The translations under genes were made by a program, and so were the position numbers. From assembly GCF_900119485.1 (NCBI RefSeq), contig NZ_FPJZ01000014.1, forward strand, positions 1-64,000: a DNA stretch of 64,000 nt, given 5' to 3'. Positions 7,011-16,283 of the stretch are shown piece after piece. The notes below the pieces were generated by a model. It saw nothing but the letters and a program-made list of their open reading frames with translations. It was not told the origin of the DNA and searched no databases. Each line of letters starts with the position of its first letter. The stretch's first letter is position 1. This DNA is from Thermoactinomyces sp. DSM 45891. GTDB lineage: Bacteria > Bacillota > Bacilli > Thermoactinomycetales > Thermoactinomycetaceae.

Positions 7011-8276
7011 TTGAGTCAAGAGAAAAGAAGAATCATGATAGTCGAGCCAAACTGTTCAGGTGGTATTGAGCTATTAAAGAGTGCGAGAAGAATGGGTGCA
7101 CAGGTTCATGTGGTTACGCATGAAGACTTGTACCAGCAAAACTATTCCGCTGAGTTAAAGGAAATGATTGACTACACATTGTTTACGAACTTCTGTGTTG
7201 AAGCAGAAGCGATTGCAGATATGGTTGCGTATGGCAAAAAAGTAGGGATTGAGGGAGTTGTAGCAGGCTTTGAGTTCGTGTCTGATATGACGGTGAAGGT
7301 AGCGAGTGAATTAGGTCTGCCTACTCATGACCCGCTAAAATGTGAGGCGCTTCGAAGAAAAGATTTGATGCATCAATACTTTGTAGAGAATCAAGTTGCT
7401 TGCGCGAAATCGATTATTGTTCAAAAGTGGGATGAGTGTATTGCGGCAGCGATTGAAATCGGCTATCCAGTCGTTATTAAGCCGTCGTCTAATGCAGGAT
7501 CATGCAGTGTTTTTAAAGTGAACAGCGAAGAAGAGCTAAAGAAAGCATTTGAAGTGATTCGTGAGAATAATGTGGAGTTTCCGCATGGTATGACTTTGGA
7601 TGATCATATTTTGATCCAAGAGTTCTTATCCGGACCTGAGGTAAGTGTGGAAGTAGTTGTTTTTAACGGTGACGTTAGCGTATTGGCCATCACAGATAAA
7701 ACGACTACTACAGGAAATTACTTTGCCGAGATAGGCCACACTCTACCGTCTAAGTTATATCCTCGTGAGCAGAAGCTGGTGATAGATATGACGAAGCTGG
7801 CTGTTCATTCTCTCGGATTGAAAAACGGGATTGGTCATGTCGAGTTGAAGCTGACGACGGATGGTGTGAAAATTATTGAAGTAGGGGCGAGAATGCCGGG
7901 CGATAAGATCCCGAATCTCTTATTACACGCTTGTGGGATTGATGAGGGGATTGTTTACATTCAAGCTTCGATGGGGCAATTTCCTGATGTGACGCCGATG
8001 AATCATCAGTTTGCGGCGATCCAGTTTATCACGAGCGATCGAGCAGGTGTTATCGAATCGATTGGTCGATTGGAAGGGATCCAGAATGTTTCCTCGAACG
8101 GGGAAGAGGGGATCGTGGATGTCGAGATCTATGTGGAAGAAGGACAAAAAATCGGGGTTCCGATTAATAATATTGACCGAATTGGCCATATCATTGCGGT
8201 TTCCAATAGCTATGAAAGAGCATCTATTTTATGTTCGGAAGCATTAGAAAAAATTGAATTGCAAATCGTGGAGTAA
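7011..8276 (+). CDS. ATP-grasp ligase A (amino-acid ligase-like)
   Basis: A 421-residue ATP-grasp protein. N-terminal pre-ATP-grasp segment RRIMIVEPNCSGGIELLKSA; nucleotide-binding lysine in GYPVVIKPSSNAGSCSV; hinge HILIQEFLSGPEVSVEV; metal-binding IIEVGARMPGDKIP near residue 290. The layout fits L-amino-acid ligases such as BacD-type enzymes, which activate a carboxylate as acyl phosphate and couple it to an amine. It is a tandem paralogue of the next gene; the MPGGK of that copy is MPGDK here, which may affect metal or substrate binding. Start is TTG after AAGGGAG. It lies 92 bases after the amidohydrolase gene, a gap containing no evident terminator. Confidence 0.8.
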   Translation: MSQEKRRIMIVEPNCSGGIELLKSARRMGAQVHVVTHEDLYQQNYSAELKEMIDYTLFTNFCVEAEAIADMVAYGKKVGIEGVVAGFEFVSDMTVKVASELGLPTHDPLKCEALRRKDLMHQYFVENQVACAKSIIVQKWDECIAAAIEIGYPVVIKPSSNAGSCSVFKVNSEEELKKAFEVIRENNVEFPHGMTLDDHILIQEFLSGPEVSVEVVVFNGDVSVLAITDKTTTTGNYFAEIGHTLPSKLYPREQKLVIDMTKLAVHSLGLKNGIGHVELKLTTDGVKIIEVGARMPGDKIPNLLLHACGIDEGIVYIQASMGQFPDVTPMNHQFAAIQFITSDRAGVIESIGRLEGIQNVSSNGEEGIVDVEIYVEEGQKIGVPINNIDRIGHIIAVSNSYERASILCSEALEKIELQIVE

Positions 8277-8318
8277 TGATATTTCGTTTAGTTGAGCTGA
8301 TGACGAGGAGCGGAAGAG

Positions 8319-9581
8319 ATGGTTCAAGAGAAGCGGAAAATGATGATCATCGAACCAAATTGCTCAGGTGGTATTGAGCTATTGAAGAGTGCGAGGCGAA
8401 TGGGTGTTGAGATACATGCGGTGACGCATGAAGATTTATATCAACATAGCTATTCAGATGCGGTAAAGGAAATGATTGACTATACACTGTTTACGAATTT
8501 CTGTGTTGAAAAAGAAGCGATTTCAGATATCGTAGCATATGGAGAAAAAGTGGGGATTGAAGGGGTTGTAGCGGGTTTCGAGTTTGTAACCGATCTCACG
8601 GTGAGAGTGGCAAGCGAATTAAATCTACCTACTCATGATGTGTGGAAGTGTGAGGCGCTGAGAAGAAAAGATTTAATGCATCAGTATTTTGCAGAACAGC
8701 AGGTTTCCTGTGCCAGAACGATTGTAGTTCGAACATGGGATGAGTGTAGCGCGGCGGCGCTTGAAATAGGCTATCCTGTTGTGATTAAACCATCATCCAA
8801 CGCAGGGTCATGTAGTGTTTTCAAAGTGAACAGTGTACAAGAGCTAAGGAGAGCTTTTGAAGTCATCAGTCAGAATAATGTAGAGTTTCCGCATGGTATG
8901 CCCCTCGATGACCACATCTTGATCCAAGAGTATCTATCAGGACAGGAAGTAAGTGTAGAAGTGGCGATTTATAATGGAGAGATGAGTGTTCTCGCGATTA
9001 CGGATAAGATGACGACTTCGGGTAATCATTTTGCCGAAATCGGCCATACACTTCCTTCTCATTTAGATTCTCTGGAACAGAAGAAAATCACAGATATGAC
9101 GAAATTGGCTGTTCGCTCTCTCGGATTAAATAATGGAATTGCTCATGTTGAAGTAAAGCTAACTTCGGATAGCGTGAAGATTATTGAAGTAGGGGCAAGG
9201 ATGCCAGGTGGGAAAATTCCTTGCCTTCTACTACATGCTTGCGGAATTGATGAAGGGATTGTCTATATTCAAACCTCTTTGGGACTCAATCCGGATGTTG
9301 CCCCCCGAAACGATCAATTTGCGGCCGTCCGTTTTATTACCAGCGACAAAGAGGGGATTATTAAATCGATTGGCTTTGAGAAAATCCAGAAAGTTTCTTC
9401 AGATGGACAGGAAGGGATTGTGGATATCGAGATATATGCTAAAGAAGGGCAAAAGATTGGCATCCCGATTAACAATATTGACCGAATCGGTCACATTATT
9501 TCCGTTTCCAATCATTATGAAAAGGCATCTGCTCTATGTTCGGAAGCATTAGAAAAAATGGAATTGCAAATTGCTGAGTAG
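8319..9581 (+). CDS. ATP-grasp ligase B (tandem paralogue of A)
   Basis: A 420-residue ATP-grasp ligase co-linear with its upstream neighbour over the whole length (shared PNCSGGIELLKSARRMG, IKPSSNAGSCSVFKVNS, PINNIDRIGHII segments), so the pair arose by gene duplication. All ATP-grasp landmarks are present: GYPVVIKPSSNAGSCSV, ILIQEYLSGQEVSVEV, IEVGARMPGGKIP. It is expected to form an amide or peptide bond with hydrolysis of ATP to ADP. The two copies differ mostly in the central and acceptor regions, which suggests different amino-acid or amine partners. The start ATG follows GAGGAGCGGAAG. Confidence 0.8.
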   Translation: MVQEKRKMMIIEPNCSGGIELLKSARRMGVEIHAVTHEDLYQHSYSDAVKEMIDYTLFTNFCVEKEAISDIVAYGEKVGIEGVVAGFEFVTDLTVRVASELNLPTHDVWKCEALRRKDLMHQYFAEQQVSCARTIVVRTWDECSAAALEIGYPVVIKPSSNAGSCSVFKVNSVQELRRAFEVISQNNVEFPHGMPLDDHILIQEYLSGQEVSVEVAIYNGEMSVLAITDKMTTSGNHFAEIGHTLPSHLDSLEQKKITDMTKLAVRSLGLNNGIAHVEVKLTSDSVKIIEVGARMPGGKIPCLLLHACGIDEGIVYIQTSLGLNPDVAPRNDQFAAVRFITSDKEGIIKSIGFEKIQKVSSDGQEGIVDIEIYAKEGQKIGIPINNIDRIGHIISVSNHYEKASALCSEALEKMELQIAE

Positions 9582-9593
9582 AGGTGGACATCG

Positions 9594-10835
9594 ATGAGGA
9601 TCGCATTTACTCGATCAGTAGATATCGGACAGGCACAACCTTTTTTACGAAATATTAGCACGTATGTTCAGGATAAAGAACATCAGATCAAGCTTTTCTA
9701 TACAGATGGTGAATGCAATCAAGATTTGTTTCCTGGGGAGATGGAAAAGGTTCCAGCTGATGTCTCCTGTGAAACACTCGTTGGAAAAATCATGGATTGG
9801 AAAGCGGATTTCGTGATATCGATCTCTCTTCCAGATGATAATAGCTTACGCGATGCATGTGTGAAGGAGATCTTGATGGAAAAGCATCAGATTCCGATGA
9901 TTATGCACTCGATGGAAGCAACTTCGATTATGTGCAATAAGTGGGAGACAAAGGGCTTCTTACGTAATCTAGGATATGCCGTTACGGATGGGTTCTTAAT
10001 TCAGGGCGATTTGCTTAACGACCGGGGCATTCGCTACCATTCTTATCGCGATTTCATTTTTAATAAAGTACAGAAAATGGGCTTTCCTATTATTGTTAAA
10101 CCACTGTGGGATTCGATGTCTTGTGGGATTCAGATTATGGATACGATGGAGGAACTGCGAGATTATGTAACCACGAATCCTCCAATGGCTGATGTGTTAG
10201 TGGAGCAGTTTATTGAAGGAGAGTTATTTGGGATCGAAGTACTCGGATGTGATGGCAATTATCGTTGCCAACCGTTAGTAAGGAAGTGTTCAAACTCAGT
10301 TCGCAATCTATTTCCATTTGACCATCTCCGATTTGCTCCCTTTATCAATGAGTCGTATCCGATTCAAGAATTAGAGGAAATGGTTTTAAATATTGCCTCT
10401 AAATTAGAGGTAAGTGGTTCAATCGATGTAGAATTAATATATAAGGGCGGTATTTTTTACATCATCGAGATTAATCCTCGGATCTCAGGAATGACGAATC
10501 TGTCATCCGCTGTTTCTGGGCATAATGCGTTTCAATGCCTCCTTGAAATGGCAGAGGGTGAATGGGTGAATCAGTATCGTCTACCGAAGAAAGACCGATT
10601 TGTAGCTGAGTTTCCATTGGAAAATATGACGTCTACCATTGCTGAGCAGATGCGGGGCCGTAATGATGTGGTTCATGTAAGTTTTAATCGTTACCATGAC
10701 GGTAGAACACAGTATAAGATGATGCTTAGCGCAGTAGATGCAGAAGATTGTTTCTCGAAATTGATGGGTTTAAATGAAGGAAATAAGATCGTTCCAAATC
10801 ATATTATCGAGGAATTACGAAGCAGTATGACGTAA
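9594..10835 (+). CDS. ATP-grasp ligase C
   Basis: A 413-residue ATP-grasp protein, divergent from A and B. It begins MRIAFTRSVDIGQAQPFL; the ATP-binding core is FPIIVKPLWDSMSCGIQIM, the hinge VEQFIEGELFGIEVLG, and the metal site IIEINPRISGMTN with the classical Glu-x-Asn pair. The N-terminal half resembles D-Ala-D-Ala ligase-like pre-ATP-grasp domains. It begins 12 bases after ligase B and is surely co-translated. The family couples a carboxylic acid to an amine or thiol; the partner is unknown. Confidence 0.78.
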   Translation: MRIAFTRSVDIGQAQPFLRNISTYVQDKEHQIKLFYTDGECNQDLFPGEMEKVPADVSCETLVGKIMDWKADFVISISLPDDNSLRDACVKEILMEKHQIPMIMHSMEATSIMCNKWETKGFLRNLGYAVTDGFLIQGDLLNDRGIRYHSYRDFIFNKVQKMGFPIIVKPLWDSMSCGIQIMDTMEELRDYVTTNPPMADVLVEQFIEGELFGIEVLGCDGNYRCQPLVRKCSNSVRNLFPFDHLRFAPFINESYPIQELEEMVLNIASKLEVSGSIDVELIYKGGIFYIIEINPRISGMTNLSSAVSGHNAFQCLLEMAEGEWVNQYRLPKKDRFVAEFPLENMTSTIAEQMRGRNDVVHVSFNRYHDGRTQYKMMLSAVDAEDCFSKLMGLNEGNKIVPNHIIEELRSSMT

Positions 10836-10905
10836 TAAGAATATATGGGACTATGAATCCAATCTAGTCCCAACTATTCATTCATGGAGCGAATTGAGGT
10901 GTAGC

Positions 10906-12132
10906 ATGAAGAATCTCTTCAGAAATAATTTGCAACTATTTTTATTAGCAGATTTAATTTGTCAATTTGGCGCAGGGATTACACTTGGAACCTTAAACTG
11001 GCTTGTGCTCGATCATATGGGAAAGAATGAGCTGGTTAGTTATGTGTTTGGTGTAAACGTCGTCTGTGGTTTGTTGATATCATTCTTTTCTGGATTGATA
11101 GTCGACCGTTTTGATAAGAAGGCAGTTGTAATCTGGTCAAATGTTTTTCGAATTGCGTTGACACTGATTACGCTTTTGTTATTTTTATTTACAGGTTTCC
11201 ACTATAGTTATGTCTTCTTATTAGCGATCAGCAACGGAATCGGATGGAACATCTACTTCCCCGCTACGAAGGCACTCCTACAAAGCATTACGGCAAAAGG
11301 TGGTAATGTTTTAAAAGGAAATTCAGGTGCGGAAATCGCGATGCAAGTAGGGATGTTCTCAGCAGGTGCGGTTGGAGGATTACTCTATAAAAACCTAGGA
11401 TTTAATACGATCTTGATCATCAATATCGTGATGTTTGTGATCGCGAGTTTATTAGTAAAATTGATCTCGGTTGAGACGACTCCAGCTAAAACGGGGTTAA
11501 AACTGGCTCACTTAAAAGAAGACTTTATTGATGGATTCAAGTATTTCCGTCATCGTTCCGCGATCTTCTTGCTCGGTATCACGATGTTTATCCCATTTGT
11601 GGCGGCAGGCCTGATCAATGTGTCGCTCCCGGGTTATGTAAGTACATTTTTGAATGAGGATTCTGTCACGTTCGGGCTGATTACCATGTGTTACGGAATT
11701 GGTGCCTGTATATCGGGTTTGATTATCATGAATCTTTCTTCTAAGATCTCACGAAAAGGGTTAGTGCTCGCTGGATTCATCATCGCGATCCTCTGCGGGG
11801 GACTCATGTTTGTAAACCACAGTGTGGCAATTGCTTGCTTTAATAACATGATGTTTGGATTCTGCGGTTCGGGGATTCGAATCATTATGTATTCGGAAGT
11901 GATGGAAAAACTACCGTCTGAGTACATAGGAAGAGCGATGTCAATCTGGAATGTGATTGGAATGGCCCTACAAATCGGCTGTACGTATATAGTAGGGAAA
12001 TCGATGGATGCATGGGGTGCGCAGTACGGATTCTTGATTTTATCAAGTGTGATGATGCTAGGCTTTATCATCTATGGACTCTCTTATCGTATGGGCAAGA
12101 AGAGTAGCAGTAGTAGCACAATGGCTGGATAG
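10906..12132 (+). CDS. MFS transporter, probable product exporter
   Basis: A 408-residue membrane protein with about twelve hydrophobic segments and the MFS loop signature GLIVDRFDKKAVV between helices 2 and 3. It belongs to the MFS_3/enterobactin-exporter-like type often found in natural-product clusters. The ATG at 10906 is preferred over an upstream TTG at 10894 because GAGGTG precedes it. It likely exports the final product and gives the producer tolerance. Location in the middle of the operon supports this; the substrate is not shown. Confidence 0.8.
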   Translation: MKNLFRNNLQLFLLADLICQFGAGITLGTLNWLVLDHMGKNELVSYVFGVNVVCGLLISFFSGLIVDRFDKKAVVIWSNVFRIALTLITLLLFLFTGFHYSYVFLLAISNGIGWNIYFPATKALLQSITAKGGNVLKGNSGAEIAMQVGMFSAGAVGGLLYKNLGFNTILIINIVMFVIASLLVKLISVETTPAKTGLKLAHLKEDFIDGFKYFRHRSAIFLLGITMFIPFVAAGLINVSLPGYVSTFLNEDSVTFGLITMCYGIGACISGLIIMNLSSKISRKGLVLAGFIIAILCGGLMFVNHSVAIACFNNMMFGFCGSGIRIIMYSEVMEKLPSEYIGRAMSIWNVIGMALQIGCTYIVGKSMDAWGAQYGFLILSSVMMLGFIIYGLSYRMGKKSSSSSTMAG

Positions 12133-12144
12133 GGGGATACAGAT

Positions 12145-12726
12145 ATGATTGCAAAGCTCAAGGATGAAAGCCCACCTTTAATTTGTTGCTTTTGTGGTGC
12201 TAGAACAGGTAACGATCCCATTTGGATGAAACAAGCAGAGGTAGCAGGAAGAAAGCTATCTGAGGCTGGCTTCGGTATTGTGTATGGGGGTGGCACTGTT
12301 GGCATGATGGGGAGATTGGCAGATGAGGTAGCAGTTAGCGGTGGTAGAGTTGTCGGGGTTTTGCCTGAGTTTCTCAAACATCAGGAGGCGGAAGGCGAAG
12401 CACGGGCCTCTACGATCTTCACCCAAAGCATGCATGAGCGGAAAAATACGATGTATCAATTAGCATCTGGTTTTTTGGCTATGCCGGGTGGAATTGGTAC
12501 CTTTGATGAACTGTGTGAAACGATTGCATGGTTAAAGATTGGCATACATGACGCCCCTCTCTATATATGGAATATCCATCATTTTTTTGATCCGTTTATC
12601 CAGTTGATTGATAATTTGAAGCATCACGGCTTTTTGAACGATGATGATATGACCAAAGTAAAGATTGTCGATGACATTGATACGATTGTTTCTTCATTAA
12701 AAGAAGCGATTTCCATTCATAAATAG
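12145..12726 (+). CDS. LOG-family nucleoside 5'-monophosphate phosphoribohydrolase
   Basis: A 193-residue Rossmann-fold protein with the full LOG signature: CFCGARTG at the start, YGGGTVGMMG (about 49-58), MHERKNTM (about 97-104) and PGGIGTFDELCETIAWLKIG (about 114-133). LOG enzymes cleave the N-glycosidic bond of nucleoside monophosphates, releasing a free base and ribose 5-phosphate. In the cluster this is the expected base-releasing step after hydroxymethylation, in the same role that MilB plays after MilA in mildiomycin biosynthesis, though MilB belongs to a related but different branch. All catalytic motif residues are intact. It lies 12 bases after the transporter. Confidence 0.85.
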   Translation: MIAKLKDESPPLICCFCGARTGNDPIWMKQAEVAGRKLSEAGFGIVYGGGTVGMMGRLADEVAVSGGRVVGVLPEFLKHQEAEGEARASTIFTQSMHERKNTMYQLASGFLAMPGGIGTFDELCETIAWLKIGIHDAPLYIWNIHHFFDPFIQLIDNLKHHGFLNDDDMTKVKIVDDIDTIVSSLKEAISIHK

Positions 12727-12757
12727 TAAATTTCCTTGACTTAGTGGAGGTACAACG

Positions 12758-13972
12758 ATGGTAACGAATCAAAATATAGTGATTATGAACCGCTGGAGTG
12801 ATGATTACGGAAACTATGCAATTCTTCTTGATCATCATCAGAATAACGTTTCCTACATCGTAAATGCGGGTGGTGCGGTGTATCTAAAGAATCACCCAGA
12901 GATTCCTAACTATGCACAAGTGGTTAACGATTTGAAAGATGTAGAAGAAGTAAGTGCGGCAATGGATCATATCATAAGCCGTTTTGGCAAGATCGATGTT
13001 CTCATCGCATTATCGGAAAATGATATTTTAGTTGCGGGACAAATGAGAGATCGTTATTCGATTCAAGGGATGGGTTTACAAGATACCTTGCGATTTATTG
13101 ATAAAGTTGAGATGAAAAAGAGTTTTGCGGGTACGAAGGTTGCGGTTCCTCGCTATTTAGAGGATTTGACGGAAAAGAGTTTGCTTGATTTTGTATCAGA
13201 GACTGGATTTCCTGTTGTTCTAAAGCCGAGAACAGGGGCAGCTAGTGCAGGAGTAAAGATTATCCCTGATCGGGAACGGCTTATGGCTACGATGAAAGAG
13301 ATTGATATTCATACCTATGAGTGTGAGGAATATATCGAAGGTCCCATTTTTCATATGGATGGTATTATGAAAAATGGAGAGCTTGTCTTTGTAAGGACGT
13401 CTCGCTATCTAAACACATGCTATGAATATACACAAGGAAAACCAGTTGGTTCCATCATCATTTCCGATGAGCAGAGATCGAAGAAATTTGCTGACTTTAC
13501 GGAAGAGGTGATGAAGACCCTTCGGCTGGACAACGGTGTGTTTCATCTAGAGGCTATTCTACGAGATGGGAATGAGCCTGTATTCCTAGAGTTAGGTGCA
13601 CGTCAAGGGGGCGGGGAAGTCGTGCCTCTTATGAGGCTTCTATATGATGTGGACTTAGTGAGGGCCCTTTTCCAATCCCAACTGGGAGAAGAAATTGAAG
13701 TAGCTCCTAGGAAGACGCCTTTCGTATCTGGATTCTTGTTATTTCCTGAGCCCAAAGAGGTTCCTTGTAAAGTGGTGAAGGTATCTACAGTAGAGAACTT
13801 ATCTACACTCTCCTATGAATATATTCCTGAAGTAGATTCGATTCTGGACGGTAAAGGCGGGTACTATTTTAACGCTGGTAAATTTGCCTTTATTGGTCGT
13901 GAAGAAGACATCGAATCGGATCTTCTGAGAGCCATGAACGAATATGAAATCGTAACGGAGCCAATCTCATAA
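12758..13972 (+). CDS. ATP-grasp ligase D
   Basis: A 404-residue ATP-grasp protein, the fourth in the operon. Core motifs: FPVVLKPRTGAASAGVKII (about 147-165), CEEYIEGPIFHMDGIMKNG, and FLELGARQGGGEVVP at the metal site, the E-x-x-A-R-x-G form typical of dipeptide-forming L-amino-acid ligases. It resembles neither A/B nor C closely in the N-terminal domain, so the operon holds three distinct ligase types. As last gene before a terminator it probably adds a late building block. Acceptor and donor unknown. Confidence 0.78.
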   Translation: MVTNQNIVIMNRWSDDYGNYAILLDHHQNNVSYIVNAGGAVYLKNHPEIPNYAQVVNDLKDVEEVSAAMDHIISRFGKIDVLIALSENDILVAGQMRDRYSIQGMGLQDTLRFIDKVEMKKSFAGTKVAVPRYLEDLTEKSLLDFVSETGFPVVLKPRTGAASAGVKIIPDRERLMATMKEIDIHTYECEEYIEGPIFHMDGIMKNGELVFVRTSRYLNTCYEYTQGKPVGSIIISDEQRSKKFADFTEEVMKTLRLDNGVFHLEAILRDGNEPVFLELGARQGGGEVVPLMRLLYDVDLVRALFQSQLGEEIEVAPRKTPFVSGFLLFPEPKEVPCKVVKVSTVENLSTLSYEYIPEVDSILDGKGGYYFNAGKFAFIGREEDIESDLLRAMNEYEIVTEPIS

Positions 13973-13976
13973 TAAG

Positions 13977-14040
13977 GAAGACACCGCTTTGCTTCGGTTA
14001 GTTTTGGCTAATCATTTTGAAGTGGGTGTCTTTTCTTTTT
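13977..14040 (+). terminator. Terminator of the biosynthetic operon
   Basis: AAGACACC and GGTGTCTT form an 8-bp stem closed by a long loop containing a smaller CTTCGG-like turn, followed by TTCTTTTT. It begins 5 bases after the last stop codon. Confidence 0.7.
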
Positions 14041-14059
14041 ATATGGAAAATAAAAAAAC

Positions 14060-14092
14060 TGAATGAATGACCACTCATTTTTGTGTTACAAT
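14060..14092 (+). promoter_or_regulatory. FadR-like operator overlapping fadF promoter
   Basis: TGAATGAATGACCACTCATTTTT contains the palindrome AATGA-CCAC-TCATT and resembles the TGAATGAnTAnTCATTCA operators used by the Bacillus TetR-family FadR. A TACAAT -10 element follows at 14087-14092. Repression relieved by acyl-CoA is inferred from the family. Confidence 0.45.
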
Positions 14093-14164
14093 GAAACCAA
14101 TTAGTAATGGTAAGATTATATATAGTTTCCTTAAATGAAATGTTTCGAAAGGAGCGAGCTAGCA

Positions 14165-16234
14165 ATGTCTACGTTACAAATTTTCAATATCATTGCACTT
14201 ATTGCAGTAGCTAGTTATGCATTTTACTTGTTTGGTTATGTGGTTTATCAACGCTATCAGTACATTCGATTGGGTAAGCCAATTGAATTCGAATTGAACT
14301 TTGGAGAACGCTTCCGTGAGATTTTAATTAATGTATTTGGGCAAAAGAAGCTTTTTAAAGATATGAAAAGCGGGATTATGCACACCGTTATGTTTTATGG
14401 GTTTATTATTATCCAGTTTGGAGCGATTGATCTTTTTTGGAAGGGCTTACAACCGGGTGGTCATCTACCTCTTGGTCCTGTTTATGGAGTTTTCACTTTC
14501 TTGCAAGAAATCACAACGTTCCTCGTGCTTATCGCTACGATCTATGCGTTTCATCGTAGATATGTGGAGAAACTTGCACGTCTGAAGCGTAATTTTAAAT
14601 CAGGTCTGGTTATCATCTTCTTAACTTCGTTGATGTTTTCAATCCTGATGGGTGGCGCTTTTGAACAAATCGCTCTCCAGCATCCATCTAGTTGGGCCAC
14701 ACCGATTTCATCTATGTTGGCTGTGCCTTTTTCGGGGCTGTCTGAAGGTGTAGCAGAGGCGGTATTTTATGTTTTTTGGTGGATGCATGCACTTGTACTC
14801 TTTACTTTCATGGTATATGTACCACAATCCAAGCACTTCCACTTGTTAATGGGACCTGTAAACGTCTTTATGAAACGTCAGCAACCCCCAGGTAAACTCT
14901 CATTAATTAATTTTGAAGATGAGACGGTAGAAGAGTATGGAGTGGGGAAGGTTACCGATTTTAACCAAAAACAATTGATCGACTTATATGCGTGTGTGGA
15001 ATGTGGTCGTTGTACCAATATGTGTCCTGCTTCTGGGACAGGTAAGATGTTATCGCCGATGCAGTTGATTGTGAAGCTACGGGATCATTTAACGGAACAA
15101 GGAGCGGCGATTACACAAAAAGCGCCTTGGGTACCACAAGTTGCCTTTTCGAATGCGAATCAAGCAGCGTTGGAGGTAGCAGTCGGAGAGAGTGGTCCTG
15201 CGATGATCGGAGATGTCATTACGGAGCAAGAAATTTGGGCTTGTACCACGTGTCGTAACTGTGAAGATCAATGTCCGGTTATGAATGAGCATGTAGATAA
15301 AATTATCGATATGCGCCGCCACCTCGTGATGACACAAGGGAAGATGAGTGCAGAAGCAGGTCGTGCGTTCTCCAATATCGAGAAGCAAGGAAATCCATGG
15401 GGAATTAGCAAAAAAGACCGTGATAAGTGGGTGACCGATGCAGAAGTGCCTGTGCCCACAGTAAAAGAAGAGAAGGAATTCGAATATCTTTTCTTTGTAG
15501 GTTCTATGGGTGCTTATGATATGAGGAGCCAAAAAATCTCACGAACTCTAGTGAAACTCCTTACCCAAGCGGGTGTGAAATTCGCGATTCTCGGAAACAA
15601 GGAGAAAAACTCTGGTGACACACCTCGTCGTATGGGGAATGAGTTCTTGTACCAGCAACTGGCGGAAGATAATATCAAACAGTTCCAAAAGAACAACGTT
15701 AAGAAGATCATTACTATTGATCCACATGCTTACAACGCTTTTAAAAATGAATACCCAGACCTTGGTTTGGAAGCGGAAGTGTATCATCATTCCGAAGTGC
15801 TAGCAGATCTCATCTCGGATGGACGTCTCGTTCCAAGTAAGACATTGACCGAACGTATCACCTATCATGATTCTTGCTATCTCGGACGCTATAACGATAT
15901 CTACTCCGCCCCGCGCTTCATCCTAAGTAAGATTCCAGGGATTGACTTGGTAGAGATGAAACGTAGCTTTGAAGATGCGATGTGCTGTGGTGCCGGTGGT
16001 GGCATGATGTGGATGGAAGAGCATGAAGGAACACGTGTCAACGTTGCGCGTACCGAACAAGCACTTGAAACAAAGCCGACAATGATTGGTAGTGCTTGTC
16101 CATACTGCTTAACCATGTTGTCAGATGGAACGAAAGCAAAAGAAGTAGAGGAGTCGGTGCAAACACTTGATGTCGCTGAGATACTTGCTCTCTCTATTGA
16201 ATTTACGATTGATCAAGAAGAGCAGGCCTCCTAA
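14165..16234 (+). CDS. fadF: FadF-type iron-sulfur heterodisulfide-reductase-like oxidoreductase
   Basis: About 689 residues. N-terminal membrane domain with several helices (residues ~1-240), then two 4Fe-4S motifs, ACVECGRCTNMCP and ACTTCRNCEDQCP, then two cysteine-rich CCG-type segments (CCGAGGGMMWMEE and CPYCLTML near the end). This is the architecture of Bacillus FadF (YwjF), thought to pass electrons from acyl-CoA dehydrogenases and ETF to the quinone pool at the membrane. I prefer the ATG at 14165 (AAAGGAG upstream) over 14135. In B. subtilis fadF lies beside acdA; here they are separated by an 8-9 kb accessory island. A FadR-like operator precedes it. Confidence 0.85.
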   Translation: MSTLQIFNIIALIAVASYAFYLFGYVVYQRYQYIRLGKPIEFELNFGERFREILINVFGQKKLFKDMKSGIMHTVMFYGFIIIQFGAIDLFWKGLQPGGHLPLGPVYGVFTFLQEITTFLVLIATIYAFHRRYVEKLARLKRNFKSGLVIIFLTSLMFSILMGGAFEQIALQHPSSWATPISSMLAVPFSGLSEGVAEAVFYVFWWMHALVLFTFMVYVPQSKHFHLLMGPVNVFMKRQQPPGKLSLINFEDETVEEYGVGKVTDFNQKQLIDLYACVECGRCTNMCPASGTGKMLSPMQLIVKLRDHLTEQGAAITQKAPWVPQVAFSNANQAALEVAVGESGPAMIGDVITEQEIWACTTCRNCEDQCPVMNEHVDKIIDMRRHLVMTQGKMSAEAGRAFSNIEKQGNPWGISKKDRDKWVTDAEVPVPTVKEEKEFEYLFFVGSMGAYDMRSQKISRTLVKLLTQAGVKFAILGNKEKNSGDTPRRMGNEFLYQQLAEDNIKQFQKNNVKKIITIDPHAYNAFKNEYPDLGLEAEVYHHSEVLADLISDGRLVPSKTLTERITYHDSCYLGRYNDIYSAPRFILSKIPGIDLVEMKRSFEDAMCCGAGGGMMWMEEHEGTRVNVARTEQALETKPTMIGSACPYCLTMLSDGTKAKEVEESVQTLDVAEILALSIEFTIDQEEQAS

Positions 16235-16283
16235 TAAGACTATAGACCATTGATAAATCTGCACACGTTAGGGGTGAATACCA

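Noticed and set aside
4099..13972. Identity with the bacimethrin cluster
   Set aside because: No methyltransferase or thiaminase gene is present, and four ATP-grasp ligases are extra.
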